Below, piece by piece: positions 27,787 through 35,196 of a DNA stretch of 64,000 bases. The position numbers were made by a program, and so were the translations under genes. The stretch is from a bacterium (lineage in GTDB: Bacteria; Cyanobacteriota; Vampirovibrionia; Gastranaerophilales; Gastranaerophilaceae). Under the pieces are notes generated by a model that searched no databases, was not told the DNA's origin, and was given only the letters and a program-made list of their open reading frames with translations. The stretch is from NCBI GenBank assembly GCA_017541465.1, contig JAFXYZ010000062.1:1-64000 (forward strand), written 5' to 3'. Within the stretch, counting starts at the first letter, position 1. Every line of letters begins with the position of its first letter.

Positions 27787-28365
27787 TTAAGCCTTAACTC
27801 CTTTTTCGGTTCTGCTCCCCGGTTTAACGAGAGGTACATTTTCCCTGCAAAGAGGGCAATTATCGGGCTCATAGACAACAGGCGACATCTGAAGAAGTGA
27901 TTTGATGTTAAACTCGGTCTTTCCATCGGTTCTGTCAACTATGCAGCCGACCGCCGCTATTTCGCAGCCAAAATCTTTAATCGCCTCTTTTGTTTCCTTA
28001 ATCGTTCTTGCGGTAGTAATTACATCTTCAATAATGACAACCTTTTCGCCCTTCTGAAGGGTATAACCTCTTCTTAATTGCATCTCCCCGTCTTTTCGCT
28101 CAACAAACAAATTCCTTTTTCCTGCCTGCTTTGCGGTTTCATAACCGATTATAACCGCACCTATCGCGGGAGCAACTATCGTATCAAATTCAACATCTTT
28201 AAGTTTTTCAGCGAGCATCTTCCCGAGTTTTTCAACAATTTCAGGATATTGATAGAGTTTTGCACACTGAAAATATATATTTGAATGAAGCCCCGAGGTA
28301 AGGCAAAAATGCCCGTGGAGTACCCCCTCAGCCGATTCTAAAAGTTCTAAAACATCATTGTTCAT
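27787..28365 (-). CDS. pyrE: Orotate phosphoribosyltransferase
   Basis: PyrE joins orotate to PRPP, giving OMP. The PRPP-binding motif VVIIEDVITTARTI and FVERKDGEMQLRRGY are clear in this 192-residue protein. The C-terminus carries DNCPLCRENVPLVKPGSR, a Cys-containing tail found in one long PyrE subgroup. It sits between pyrD (11-base overlap) and pyrB (no gap). Confidence 0.95.
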   Translation of the reverse strand: MNNDVLELLESAEGVLHGHFCLTSGLHSNIYFQCAKLYQYPEIVEKLGKMLAEKLKDVEFDTIVAPAIGAVIIGYETAKQAGKRNLFVERKDGEMQLRRGYTLQKGEKVVIIEDVITTARTIKETKEAIKDFGCEIAAVGCIVDRTDGKTEFNIKSLLQMSPVVYEPDNCPLCRENVPLVKPGSRTEKGVKA

Positions 28366-29287
28366 TGAAGCACGTCCTTATCTTATTCTTTAAATCATCT
28401 AAATCTTTGAAATTATTCTTTATGATATACTCTCTGAGCTCGTCCTGAAGTTTTTTTGCAATGTCAGGATAAGTGAAATTGGCAGTGCCGATTTGAATTG
28501 CGTCAGCACCGACCGCGAAGAATTTAAGCATATCTTCAAGTGTATAAATTCCGCCCATACCGATAATCGGGAGGTCAACCGCCTGCCTTATTCTGTTCAC
28601 CATAGAAAGTGCAACGGGCTGAATCCCAACTCCCGAGTACCCGCCCTGAACTTTGGTCTTTCTGAATTTGCCGTTTACGAGTTCAAATTTGACTTCAAGC
28701 CCTTTTAAGGTGTTAATGGCGCTTATGCAGTCCGCCCCCGCACGTTTGCAGGCAAGCGCAAGCTCTTCTATAGAGGTTACATTCGGGGTTAATTTAACTA
28801 TCAAAAACCCGTCATAGTTTTCTCTTACCTTTGAAACCAGATTATAAAGACTGTCAGCGGAAACACCGAACTCCAGACAGCCTGATTTGACGTTCGGGCA
28901 TGAAACATTGAGTTCAATGGCTTTTATGTTATTCTGAGAGCAAATTTCACCGAGCAGCGCGTATTCTTCCATACTTGAGCCTGCAATATTCATTATAAAA
29001 TCAATGTTTTTCGCTCTCAGGACGGGAAGTTTTTTTTCTAAAAACCCTTCAATTCCGAGGTTTTCAAGCCCGATAGAGTTAATCATGCCCGCCTGCGTTT
29101 CAATTATTCTTGTGTGTTTGTTGCCTTCTCTTGGCTTCAGGGATATTGCTTTTGTTACAATAGCGCCGATTTCGGACACATCAAGAAAATCATCGTATTC
29201 ATCAGCATAGCCGTAAGTCCCCGATGCCGTAAAAACGGGGCTTTTAAAGGTCAAATGAGCGAGTTTTGTCTGAATTATATTTTCCAT
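28355..29287 (-). CDS. pyrD: Dihydroorotate dehydrogenase, class 1B catalytic subunit
   Basis: PyrD oxidises dihydroorotate to orotate on FMN. The class 1 active-site cysteine is in ELNVSCPNVKSG, and the FMN-binding barrel ends in GMGGIYTLEDMLKFFAVGADAIQIGTA. The 310-residue length fits. Class 1B enzymes need PyrK, and pyrK overlaps it directly upstream by 13 bases, so this is the NAD-linked heterotetrameric type. Confidence 0.96.
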   Translation of the reverse strand: MENIIQTKLAHLTFKSPVFTASGTYGYADEYDDFLDVSEIGAIVTKAISLKPREGNKHTRIIETQAGMINSIGLENLGIEGFLEKKLPVLRAKNIDFIMNIAGSSMEEYALLGEICSQNNIKAIELNVSCPNVKSGCLEFGVSADSLYNLVSKVRENYDGFLIVKLTPNVTSIEELALACKRAGADCISAINTLKGLEVKFELVNGKFRKTKVQGGYSGVGIQPVALSMVNRIRQAVDLPIIGMGGIYTLEDMLKFFAVGADAIQIGTANFTYPDIAKKLQDELREYIIKNNFKDLDDLKNKIRTCFNEQ

Positions 29288-30030
29288 ACGACCTCACTCC
29301 CTTTAAAGACAGGCCCATCCTTGCAGACAGAAGCATTTTGAACTTGTCCTTCTTTAATCACATCAATTACACAACCCCGGCAAACACCGATTGAACATGC
29401 CATAACCTTTTCCATAGAAACCTGAGCTTCAATACCCAGCTCTTTAGCGAGTTCTGAGGACTTTTTCAAAACTATCAAAGGTCCGCAGGAATAGATTATT
29501 TCGGGATTAAATTCTTTCACTTTTAAGCGCGCAAAATCAATGACGTTAGATTTTATCCCGTTTGAACCATCGTCTGTTACAATAAAATCACTGTTTAAGC
29601 ATGAAGGAATATCGTCTTTATCACGAAATCCCGAAATAAGAAGGCTTTCAATACCTCTTTTTTCAAGCTCTGTTTTCAAATAAGAAACAGGAGCAACCCC
29701 GGCGCCTGCACCGATTAAGAGAGCTCTTTTGTTTTTAATCTCAAACCCGTTTCCAAAGGGTCCCGAGAAATCGACAATATCATTCTCTTTTAATGACGTC
29801 AGATATTTTGTTCCCTTCCCTATTTCTCTGAACAGTACAGAGACAGTGTTTCCGTCATTTTGATAAATGCTGAACGGACGGCGAAGAGTTCTTTCACAAA
29901 AGATTGAAATAAACTGCCCTGCCGTTGAAACAAAAGAAGTTTCACTCTCAAGTTCAAGCAGATAAATGTCCTTTGAACATTTTTTGAGATTTTTAACTAT
30001 TCCTTTGTGTATTTTCTTGTGTTCAGCCAT
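29275..30030 (-). CDS. pyrK: Dihydroorotate dehydrogenase electron-transfer subunit
   Basis: PyrK carries electrons from PyrD to NAD+ through FAD and a [2Fe-2S] cluster. This 251-residue protein has the FAD motif RRPFSIY (about residues 51-57), a nucleotide domain (LIGAGAGVAPVSYL) and the cluster motif CSIGVCRGCVIDV with a fourth Cys in SVCKDG near the C-terminus. It is the first structural gene of the operon, about 140 bases after the predicted start of transcription. AAGGA lies rather far (about 13-15 bases) before the ATG. Confidence 0.95.
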   Translation of the reverse strand: MAEHKKIHKGIVKNLKKCSKDIYLLELESETSFVSTAGQFISIFCERTLRRPFSIYQNDGNTVSVLFREIGKGTKYLTSLKENDIVDFSGPFGNGFEIKNKRALLIGAGAGVAPVSYLKTELEKRGIESLLISGFRDKDDIPSCLNSDFIVTDDGSNGIKSNVIDFARLKVKEFNPEIIYSCGPLIVLKKSSELAKELGIEAQVSMEKVMACSIGVCRGCVIDVIKEGQVQNASVCKDGPVFKGSEVVWKI

Positions 30031-30054
30031 TTTTATTTTTAATTTTCCTTTATT

Positions 30055-30076
30055 GTCGGGCTAAAGCCCGACCTAT
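30055..30076 (-). repeat. REP-like hairpin (CGGGC type) in the pyr leader
   Basis: The perfect palindrome GTCGGGCT.AAGCCCGAC is followed by CTAT, so on the minus strand the head is ATAG. It lies between the leader terminator and pyrK and would be transcribed in the pyr leader. Confidence 0.75.
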
Positions 30077-30086
30077 GATTTTTTAC

Positions 30087-30116
30087 AAAAAAAAAGAAAC
30101 AGTAATGTTTCTTTTT
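30087..30116 (-). terminator. Leader terminator / candidate attenuator upstream of pyrK
   Basis: On the minus strand AAGAAACA, loop TTAC and TGTTTCTT are followed by about ten T. It lies some 55 bases after the predicted start of transcription and 57 before pyrK, so it can end pyr transcription early. It could also simply end transcripts arriving from the prepilin gene upstream. Confidence 0.65.
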
Positions 30117-30127
30117 CTTGATTATAT

Positions 30128-30157
30128 TCAACTTTTAATATACTTCTTTGTTCTCAT
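30128..30157 (-). other. Possible nine-codon leader peptide ORF
   Basis: ATG at 30157 encodes MRTKKYIKS then stop, between the pyr promoter and the leader terminator. Only a weak purine-rich site precedes it. Such an ORF could couple translation to attenuation, but chance is a real alternative. Confidence 0.2.
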
Positions 30158-30178
30158 GACTTTTCTTTCGTTTTTCTA

Positions 30179-30207
30179 ATTATCGTTCCAACAGAAAAAG
30201 AAGTCAA
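30179..30207 (-). promoter_or_regulatory. Predicted housekeeping promoter of the pyr operon
   Basis: On the minus strand TTGACT (30207-30202), a 17-base spacer and GATAAT (30184-30179). Transcription would start near 30172. This is the clearest -35/-10 pair in the region. Confidence 0.65.
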
Positions 30208-30246
30208 TTTTTGTTGTAGAAATGTAAAAATGAAATTAATAATTCA

Positions 30247-30270
30247 CCTTCTTTTTTGTAAAAAAGAAGG
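30247..30270. repeat. CTTCTTTT-type palindrome
   Basis: CCTTCTTTTTT and AAAAAAGAAGG, 11-base arms with a two-base centre, then CAAAAAACTTTTCGAGTG. The arrangement matches the palindromes inside the prepilin leaders at 11648-11709, 41795-41860 and 57650-57720, but here it is intergenic, after a prepilin stop. Confidence 0.6.
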
Positions 30271-30295
30271 CAAAAAACTTTTCGAGTGAACTATA

Positions 30296-30973
30296 CTAAT
30301 AATTCATCGCCCCCTCACGAAGAACTTTGCAGGCACATGCATAACCAACATTGTTTTTATTACATTTGTTTTGAATATCGCAACCACTTGGGAAAAGACC
30401 ATCTTTTTTCAATAAAAACACAAAAACATCTCTGCCAACGGTATTAGGTTTCTTCATACCATTTAGATCAACTTCCATAAACATACAAACATTTTCTGCT
30501 CCTGCACGATCAGAAGTATCAGAACATGCGGGATTGAAAGGTTCAAAACGTATCTGAATACCATCAGCAAGAATCAATTTGTAAAAATCATCCATTTGGT
30601 CATCCCATTGAATCGTTGTTCCGCCGTTTAAAAATTTATATTTACCTTGTTCAAAACAACCGGTACCTGCTCCACATTCTTTTGCATTAATCAATTTACT
30701 TTTATAGAAATTATGAACAACAGAACTATCTTCGCCCCAACTTTGAACATGACCTTCTTCCATAATAATTTGATTTGTTGCCTGGGCTAAAGTAGAATAT
30801 GCCTTTTTGAGTTTTGAAACGAATTCCTCATTATTTGTATTATTCATCAAAGTAGGAACTGTCATAGCAGCAATAACGCCGATAATAACAAGAGTTATAA
30901 GCACCTCTGCTAACGTAAAAGCATTGTTACTGCAGGAGGGGGTAGGAACGAGCTTATTTTTGGAATTAAACAT
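30296..30973 (-). CDS. Prepilin-like protein without a long C tract
   Basis: This is a 225-residue prepilin-like protein. It starts MFNSKNKLVPTPSCSNNAFTLAEV, so the leader is only about 17 residues and the tract is interrupted (five C only); the frame cannot slip as easily as in its paralogues. The core is FTLAEVLITLVIIGVIAAMTVP, then KLKKAYSTLAQATNQ, DLNGMKKPNTVGRD and CKVLREGAMNY. It is closest to the proteins at 11006 and 15594. A GAGAGAGG ribosome site precedes the ATG. It may be the constitutive member of the family; that is inference. Confidence 0.88.
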   Translation of the reverse strand: MFNSKNKLVPTPSCSNNAFTLAEVLITLVIIGVIAAMTVPTLMNNTNNEEFVSKLKKAYSTLAQATNQIIMEEGHVQSWGEDSSVVHNFYKSKLINAKECGAGTGCFEQGKYKFLNGGTTIQWDDQMDDFYKLILADGIQIRFEPFNPACSDTSDRAGAENVCMFMEVDLNGMKKPNTVGRDVFVFLLKKDGLFPSGCDIQNKCNKNNVGYACACKVLREGAMNY

Positions 30974-31132
30974 AATTATCCTCTCTCTTTCATTATTACG
31001 AGTTTATAATATCAAATATTCCCAAAACTGTAAATTAATAACAAAATGTAAAAAAAAATTCAATTTAGGGTTAAAACGGGTTTGAAAAAGTTTTATTATA
31101 TATAAGGAAATAAGTAAAACTTTGGAGTTTTA

Positions 31133-31579
31133 ATGTTTAATGTCGGTTTTTCATATCCGGGCATAAGTCAGCAGGGACAAGCTAATCAGGGACAAGGCGC
31201 CCAAAATCAGAATGCCCAAAACTCTCAGCAGGCGAAGTGGCAGGAAGCAAAGCAAAAAAGATATAATGAAGTATATCAGCACGAGCTTGCCCACAAAAAC
31301 GCAGCAGGTTCGCTTGGCGGAAACATCGTCATTGAACAGGATTCAAACGGCTGGGCTTACGGCGGACATGTCAATATAACTATCCCCGGGCTCAACACCG
31401 AAAACCCCGAAGAAACAAGAGAACAGGCGCTGACCGTTATCAAATCGGCTATGGCACCCTCCGATCCTTCAGGGCAGGACTACAAGGTTGCAGGCGAAGG
31501 CAGAGCCCTTCTCGCAGCTGCAAATGAACAGATAGAAAAAAATAAAACAGTCGGAAACAAGCTCGATATTTCAGCATAA
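31133..31579 (+). CDS. SprA-related putative metalloprotease
   Basis: This 148-residue protein has the core of the SprA-related family: VYQHELAHKNAAGSLGG (an HExxH-like zinc motif, HELAH, about residues 50-54) followed by GWAYGGHVNITIPG. Before it lies a Q/N/G-rich flexible N-terminus (SQQGQANQGQGAQNQNAQ). It has no signal peptide or membrane segment, and it is shorter than many relatives, so it may be the catalytic core only. Protease activity is predicted for the family, not proved here. TTGGAG lies shortly before the ATG. Confidence 0.75.
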   Translation: MFNVGFSYPGISQQGQANQGQGAQNQNAQNSQQAKWQEAKQKRYNEVYQHELAHKNAAGSLGGNIVIEQDSNGWAYGGHVNITIPGLNTENPEETREQALTVIKSAMAPSDPSGQDYKVAGEGRALLAAANEQIEKNKTVGNKLDISA

Positions 31580-31621
31580 TTATTGCCCGACTTTAGTTTG
31601 ATATATTTAATATTTCTACAT

Positions 31622-31770
31622 AAACGATTTAATTCCTGAATTGTTTATATTAGAATGATTCTGTAAGGAAACAAGGGTGTAATTCCCTGACCGGGACGCG
31701 GCCGTTAAAGTCGGAATGCTTACAGACTTAGTTCGCGTTCCCGAGAACCGAAATTTTAAGTATGTTGAGT
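31622..31770 (+). ncRNA. Candidate structured leader RNA / riboswitch-like aptamer, class unknown
   Basis: Successive paired elements are visible. A first hairpin has arms 31622-31629 and 31639-31646. A closing stem TCTGTAAG / CTTACAGA (31660-31667 with 31719-31726) encloses AGGG-loop-CCCT (31674-31688) and GACCGG..CGGCCGTTAAAGTCGG. Then comes TTCG-c-GTTC-ccga-GAAC-CGAA (31732-31752). Stretches such as AGGGTGTAATTCCCTGACC and GTTAAAGTCGGAATG recall FMN-riboswitch core sequence, but the element is about half the size and lacks other conserved arms. It leads directly into a hairpin that hides the next gene's ribosome site. No class is assigned. Confidence 0.5.
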
Positions 31771-31799
31771 ATCCTTACGCTTATTAGTAAGGATTTTTT
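31771..31799 (+). promoter_or_regulatory. Terminator-like hairpin that contains the Shine-Dalgarno site
   Basis: ATCCTTAC (31771-31778) pairs perfectly with GTAAGGAT (31787-31794) and is followed by T5. AAGGA inside the right arm is the only ribosome site for the ATG at 31801. Formation of the hairpin would end transcription, block translation, or both. Confidence 0.65.
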
Positions 31800-31800
31800 A

Positions 31801-32508
31801 ATGAGCGTAAATGCAGTTTCACAAACATCAAACAATCTTTGCCCTCACGGACTACCCCCGGGAGCTTGTCCTGCGTGCAGCGGCGGGGGCGGTGGTCATA
31901 AAAAACTGCACTCTAACCCGGTTAAGAAAAGCAACCAGTGGAGTTATGCAAAGTGTTATTCCGTCTGGCAAAGTATGAAAGCGCAAAAAGCAGCCGCAGA
32001 GCAAAAAGCACTCAACGAAGCCCGTCAGCTCGAAACCGCAAAAGCCCTTCAGACAAAGCTGAACAAAATAATGACAAAGTTCCAGAACCTTGCAACAACT
32101 CTGACAAATATGCTCCCCGAAGGTGTCAGAGCAACGTTCGCAAAGGTGTTTAACTCTGTCATCACACCGATGATGAACCTTATCAATAAACTTCCTCAGT
32201 TAGGGGAAAATATCAAAAATTTCCTTAACGATATAAAAGCCCAAATTCTTTCGGTCAGTGAAAAACTGACGGCAATATACGGCGAAATCAAGAACTTCGT
32301 TGAAAGGAAAATAGCTCAAAGATACAAAAAACTCACAAAATCACTCATTAAGCTGTTTGTCTTTAATTTAGAAGACGAAAACTACTCTGATGACGAAGAA
32401 CTCAGAATATTTAAGTCAAGAGAACTAAGAAAAATCAGGCACGCAGTTATGAGCGTAACAAAAGAAAGTGAAAGCAGTAATGAAAATTCTCCCAAAACAC
32501 ACAAATAA
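31801..32508 (+). CDS. CPHGLPPGACPACSG-tagged protein, unknown
   Basis: This 235-residue protein has a Cys/Gly-rich N-terminal motif CPHGLPPGACPACSGGGGG (about residues 13-31) that could bind a metal through its three Cys and a His. Most of the rest is charged helix (about 45-215) and it ends in a polar tail. It has no signal peptide. The start at 31801 uses AAGGA seven bases upstream; a longer frame from 31762 would run through the hairpin and lacks a ribosome site. It overlaps the next gene by 29 bases, so the two are coupled. Metal binding is a guess from the motif. Confidence 0.65.
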   Translation: MSVNAVSQTSNNLCPHGLPPGACPACSGGGGGHKKLHSNPVKKSNQWSYAKCYSVWQSMKAQKAAAEQKALNEARQLETAKALQTKLNKIMTKFQNLATTLTNMLPEGVRATFAKVFNSVITPMMNLINKLPQLGENIKNFLNDIKAQILSVSEKLTAIYGEIKNFVERKIAQRYKKLTKSLIKLFVFNLEDENYSDDEELRIFKSRELRKIRHAVMSVTKESESSNENSPKTHK

Positions 32509-34012
32509 CGTTAAGTTAAGTCCTATAAACGTGGATAAAGAGCCCATAAACAAAACTCTCGAAGGTGTTTTAATCAATAACCACTACAAAAAGGATAACT
32601 TCGCAGAGGATATTGTTGATTTCAGCGAGATTTCAAATAATCTGCTCATCTCGGAGAGCTCTTACGACAATTCAAAAGACCTGAAAAACAATAAAGAACA
32701 GTCTTTTGACCTCAAAAAAGCTATGATGCCCCTCCTGATAGCTGCAGGCTGCACCCTAGCGGCTACACTCGGCGTTAGTGCACTGCTTTCAAAAGTTTCA
32801 AAAAATATTCTGAACATCAATATTTCAGAGCAGCTCCCCGACCTTGCCCTCAATATGAATATTAAACAGGAGCCGCATTTTGCGACCTACAGAATGCTCA
32901 GAGATCCGAGCTTTAAAAACATGATAGGTGCTGCTGCCGTCTTTGCGTTTTCGGGGCTGACAATTATGGGAAGGAACTTCCTGAGCGCAACAAAAGAAGT
33001 CTGGGTTAAAAAGCAGCAGGCAGACATTGAAAGAGATTTGCAGGAAAACCTCATTGACGTTGAAGCACAGGCATTTTCAGGCAAATTAAAGGTCGTAAAC
33101 AATATGCTCAACGAAAATGTCAAATATTTTAAACGGGTACTTAACCCTCAGACAAAAATTCCGCTCTCGGTAAACACTATGCCCTATATGAATTTTAAGG
33201 GTAAAATTGAGGACAACACCAAAGAAACAAAACCCCAAAAAGACAATAAAACAAACAACAAAAAACAGGGTATTTTATTAGGGCTGACGACACTCGGTGT
33301 TTGCCTTGCAGGGTTCTTTGTCGGGCGCTATGCCTTCAGAAACCTCAGAAAAACAATGAATCTCGCAAACGATTACACAAACAACTACGCGACAAAAATC
33401 ATCAACGATATTGAACAAACGGTTGAAGCAGGGATTAAATCTCCCGAAGTTACAACAAGGCTCGATAACTGTTTCCAGGCTATCAGCGCAAAGCCGGAGC
33501 GCATAAGAGAGGTTATGGGAAAACTCAAATATTCCGCTGAAGAAATTGACGGAATGATAGCAAGTTGCACGGAAGCAAAACGCACTATTTTCGCGGATGC
33601 GCCGACCGCTCTCGGAGGTATTCCAAAGAAAATTCAATACTACTGCTACCTCGACGAGAACAGGGGACACCTCTATAACTGGGTTATCCACCCCGAAAAC
33701 AAGTTCACAAAGTATGTTTTCCTGTCCTTCACCGCGGTGAGTGTTGTCGGAGCAATCGTTGAGAATGCTTTCGATATGCTCAAAATGGTCGGAGTTGAGA
33801 AGGAAAACGCAAAAACAGAACTCAACCTCAAGAAAAGACTTGTAGATGTTGAGATTAGAAACTTTAAAGCAAAGAAGGACAGCGCAATAAGACCGTTGAT
33901 AGATGATTTTAACAAAAAACTAGAGGCAGGTGCTGATAAACAGGAATTGAGACAAAAAGCGGATAATATTCTTGTTGAAATCAAAAACGGACCTCCGTAC
34001 GTTTATTCATAA
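32480..34012 (+). CDS. Multi-helix membrane protein, unknown
   Basis: This is a protein of about 510 residues with about four hydrophobic segments (MPLLIAAGCTLAATLGVSALL; MIGAAAVFAFSGLTIM; GILLGLTTLGVCLAGFFVG; YVFLSFTAVSVVGAIVENAF) separated by long charged helical regions. PYMNFKG in the middle repeats the FKG tag seen at N-termini elsewhere. Start choice is uncertain (GTG 32468 or ATG 32480, both with weak ribosome sites). It overlaps the upstream gene and is followed seven bases later by the next, so three genes form one unit under the structured leader. I recognise no family. Confidence 0.62.
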   Translation: MKILPKHTNNVKLSPINVDKEPINKTLEGVLINNHYKKDNFAEDIVDFSEISNNLLISESSYDNSKDLKNNKEQSFDLKKAMMPLLIAAGCTLAATLGVSALLSKVSKNILNINISEQLPDLALNMNIKQEPHFATYRMLRDPSFKNMIGAAAVFAFSGLTIMGRNFLSATKEVWVKKQQADIERDLQENLIDVEAQAFSGKLKVVNNMLNENVKYFKRVLNPQTKIPLSVNTMPYMNFKGKIEDNTKETKPQKDNKTNNKKQGILLGLTTLGVCLAGFFVGRYAFRNLRKTMNLANDYTNNYATKIINDIEQTVEAGIKSPEVTTRLDNCFQAISAKPERIREVMGKLKYSAEEIDGMIASCTEAKRTIFADAPTALGGIPKKIQYYCYLDENRGHLYNWVIHPENKFTKYVFLSFTAVSVVGAIVENAFDMLKMVGVEKENAKTELNLKKRLVDVEIRNFKAKKDSAIRPLIDDFNKKLEAGADKQELRQKADNILVEIKNGPPYVYS

Positions 34013-34024
34013 GGAGTTGAGCAA

Positions 34025-34498
34025 ATGAAAATTACTCCTTTTCTTTCATACCAAATATCTCAGCTCGGTAAAGATGTTTCTCTTCCAAACAGCAAGCGGA
34101 ATTATTGCAAAGTTAATGAGACAAAAATCAATAATATTGCGGAGTACGGAGAAAATGCGCTCGGCGAAGTTGATATGTTTTTAAAAACCGCAAGGACGGA
34201 AGAGCAGGTCATTGACGGACTTTTCGTACTCGACAAAATGCTCGATAACAAGGTTTCGGGGATAGACAAACTATATCCGACACTCTCAAGGTTTAACGAA
34301 ACAAACTCACCGAATATTCAGGTTATGCTCGCAGGGATTTACAGAAAAACGTTAGTGCCCGATGCTTTCGGCCCGCTGAATAAAATGCTTTATAAACAAA
34401 TCACTAAGCCAAACTCACCCTATTTTGACGCGACAGAAGAAATAGGCGGTGCGGTGCTCGAGTACATCACAAACTACAAACCACACACACATATATAA
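34025..34498 (+). CDS. Small helical protein, unknown
   Basis: This 157-residue protein is predicted mostly helical, with no signal peptide. It starts MKITPFLSYQISQLG, in the style of other short tagged proteins here, but without FKG. GGAG just after the upstream stop (34012) serves as its ribosome site, so it is co-translated with the membrane protein. Blocks such as LDKMLDNKVSGIDKLYPTL and QVMLAGIYRKTLVPDAFGPL suggest a HEAT-like or helical-bundle fold, without firm support. Confidence 0.6.
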   Translation: MKITPFLSYQISQLGKDVSLPNSKRNYCKVNETKINNIAEYGENALGEVDMFLKTARTEEQVIDGLFVLDKMLDNKVSGIDKLYPTLSRFNETNSPNIQVMLAGIYRKTLVPDAFGPLNKMLYKQITKPNSPYFDATEEIGGAVLEYITNYKPHTHI

Positions 34499-34535
34499 AA
34501 AGTTGGGCGATTCTGCCCAACTTTTCCCCTTTTTT
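34497..34535 (+). terminator. Intrinsic terminator built on a REP-like palindrome
   Basis: AAAAGTTGGGC pairs with GCCCAACTTTT across ATTCT-like loop bases and is followed by CCCCTTTTTTTT. The stem is the same GTTGGGC/GCCCAAC palindrome as the REPs beside the RAYT gene. Confidence 0.85.
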
Positions 34536-34611
34536 TTAAAATTATTTTATTTCCTTAAATATTTAAAGTAATGGAACAATTTTTCAAAATGTTTTATTTA
34601 TACCAAACAGG

Positions 34612-34638
34612 GTAAGTTGGGCTTTCCAGCCCAACAAA
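34612..34638 (+). repeat. REP upstream of the RAYT gene
   Basis: GTAA head, then GTTGGGC-TTTCCA-GCCCAAC, then AAA. All 27 bases are identical to 35197-35223 in the same orientation, so the transposase gene lies between two direct copies. Confidence 0.9.
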
Positions 34639-34645
34639 AAAGATG

Positions 34646-34651
34646 TATAAT
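34646..34651 (+). promoter_or_regulatory. -10 box six bases before the RAYT start (leaderless promoter)
   Basis: TATAAT, TTTTTT, ATG at 34658, with no ribosome site. The box lies just after the left REP. Confidence 0.55.
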
Positions 34652-34657
34652 TTTTTT

Positions 34658-35191
34658 ATGAATTACAGACGGGTTTTTATACAGAACAGTTATGTTCATT
34701 TGGTTATTCTTGCATATAAGCGCCAAAATATTTTTACGGATAATATTGAGCTTTTAAGGTGTGCTTTTAAAAATGCAAAAAAATATTTTAAATTTGAAAT
34801 ATTGACAATATGTGTTCTGCCTAACCACATACATATGATTTTAAAACCTGATAATATTTCGGAATATCCGAGAATTATTACTTCCATAAAATATTATTTT
34901 TCTAAAAATATTAATTATGTTGGGCAGGAATGCCCAACTTACGGCTATATGAACAAAAGAGAGCGGGGAATATTCCAAAGAAGATACTATGAACATACTA
35001 TTAAATCTGAAGATGAATTTAATAATCACATTAATTATATTCACTTTAATCCTGTGAAACACGGACTTGTTAATGCGGTTAAGGACTGGGAATACTCAAG
35101 TTTTCATCAATTTGTCAAGAAAGGCTTGTACGAAGTAAACTGGGGTAGTGAAGCAGATGTTGAAAGTATTAAAAATTTGGATTTTGGATAA
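34658..35191 (+). CDS. REP-associated tyrosine transposase (RAYT, Y1_Tnp/TnpA_REP)
   Basis: RAYTs are HUH-type single-strand DNA nucleases that bind and move REP hairpins. In this 177-residue protein the HUH motif is His57-Ile-His59 (VLPNHIHMIL). The catalytic-tyrosine helix is NYIHFNPVKHGLV (Tyr127), followed by the family's DWEYSSFHQFVKKGLY. The gene lies between identical direct REPs. A third REP (34919-34942) lies inside the gene and is translated as residues 88-95 (VGQECPTY), between SKNIN and RERGIFQRRYYEH where relatives have no such segment as far as I recall. The start at 34658 is preferred over 34643 for its -10 spacing. It looks intact. Confidence 0.92.
   Translation: MNYRRVFIQNSYVHLVILAYKRQNIFTDNIELLRCAFKNAKKYFKFEILTICVLPNHIHMILKPDNISEYPRIITSIKYYFSKNINYVGQECPTYGYMNKRERGIFQRRYYEHTIKSEDEFNNHINYIHFNPVKHGLVNAVKDWEYSSFHQFVKKGLYEVNWGSEADVESIKNLDFG
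34919..34942 (-). repeat. REP inside the RAYT coding sequence
   Basis: GTTGGGCAGG.ATGCCCAAC followed by TTAC; on the minus strand the head is GTAA, as in the flanking copies. It is 24 bases long (eight codons), so the frame is kept. Confidence 0.85.
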
Positions 35192-35196
35192 CAATA

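Noticed and set aside
31655-31727. Standard FMN or cobalamin riboswitch
   Set aside because: The AGGGTG..AATTCCC text is alike, but the length and most conserved arms of either class are absent, so I keep only an unclassified candidate.
33278-33691. 137-codon ORF on the minus strand
   Set aside because: It is antisense to the membrane protein at 32480-34012 and has no start signal.
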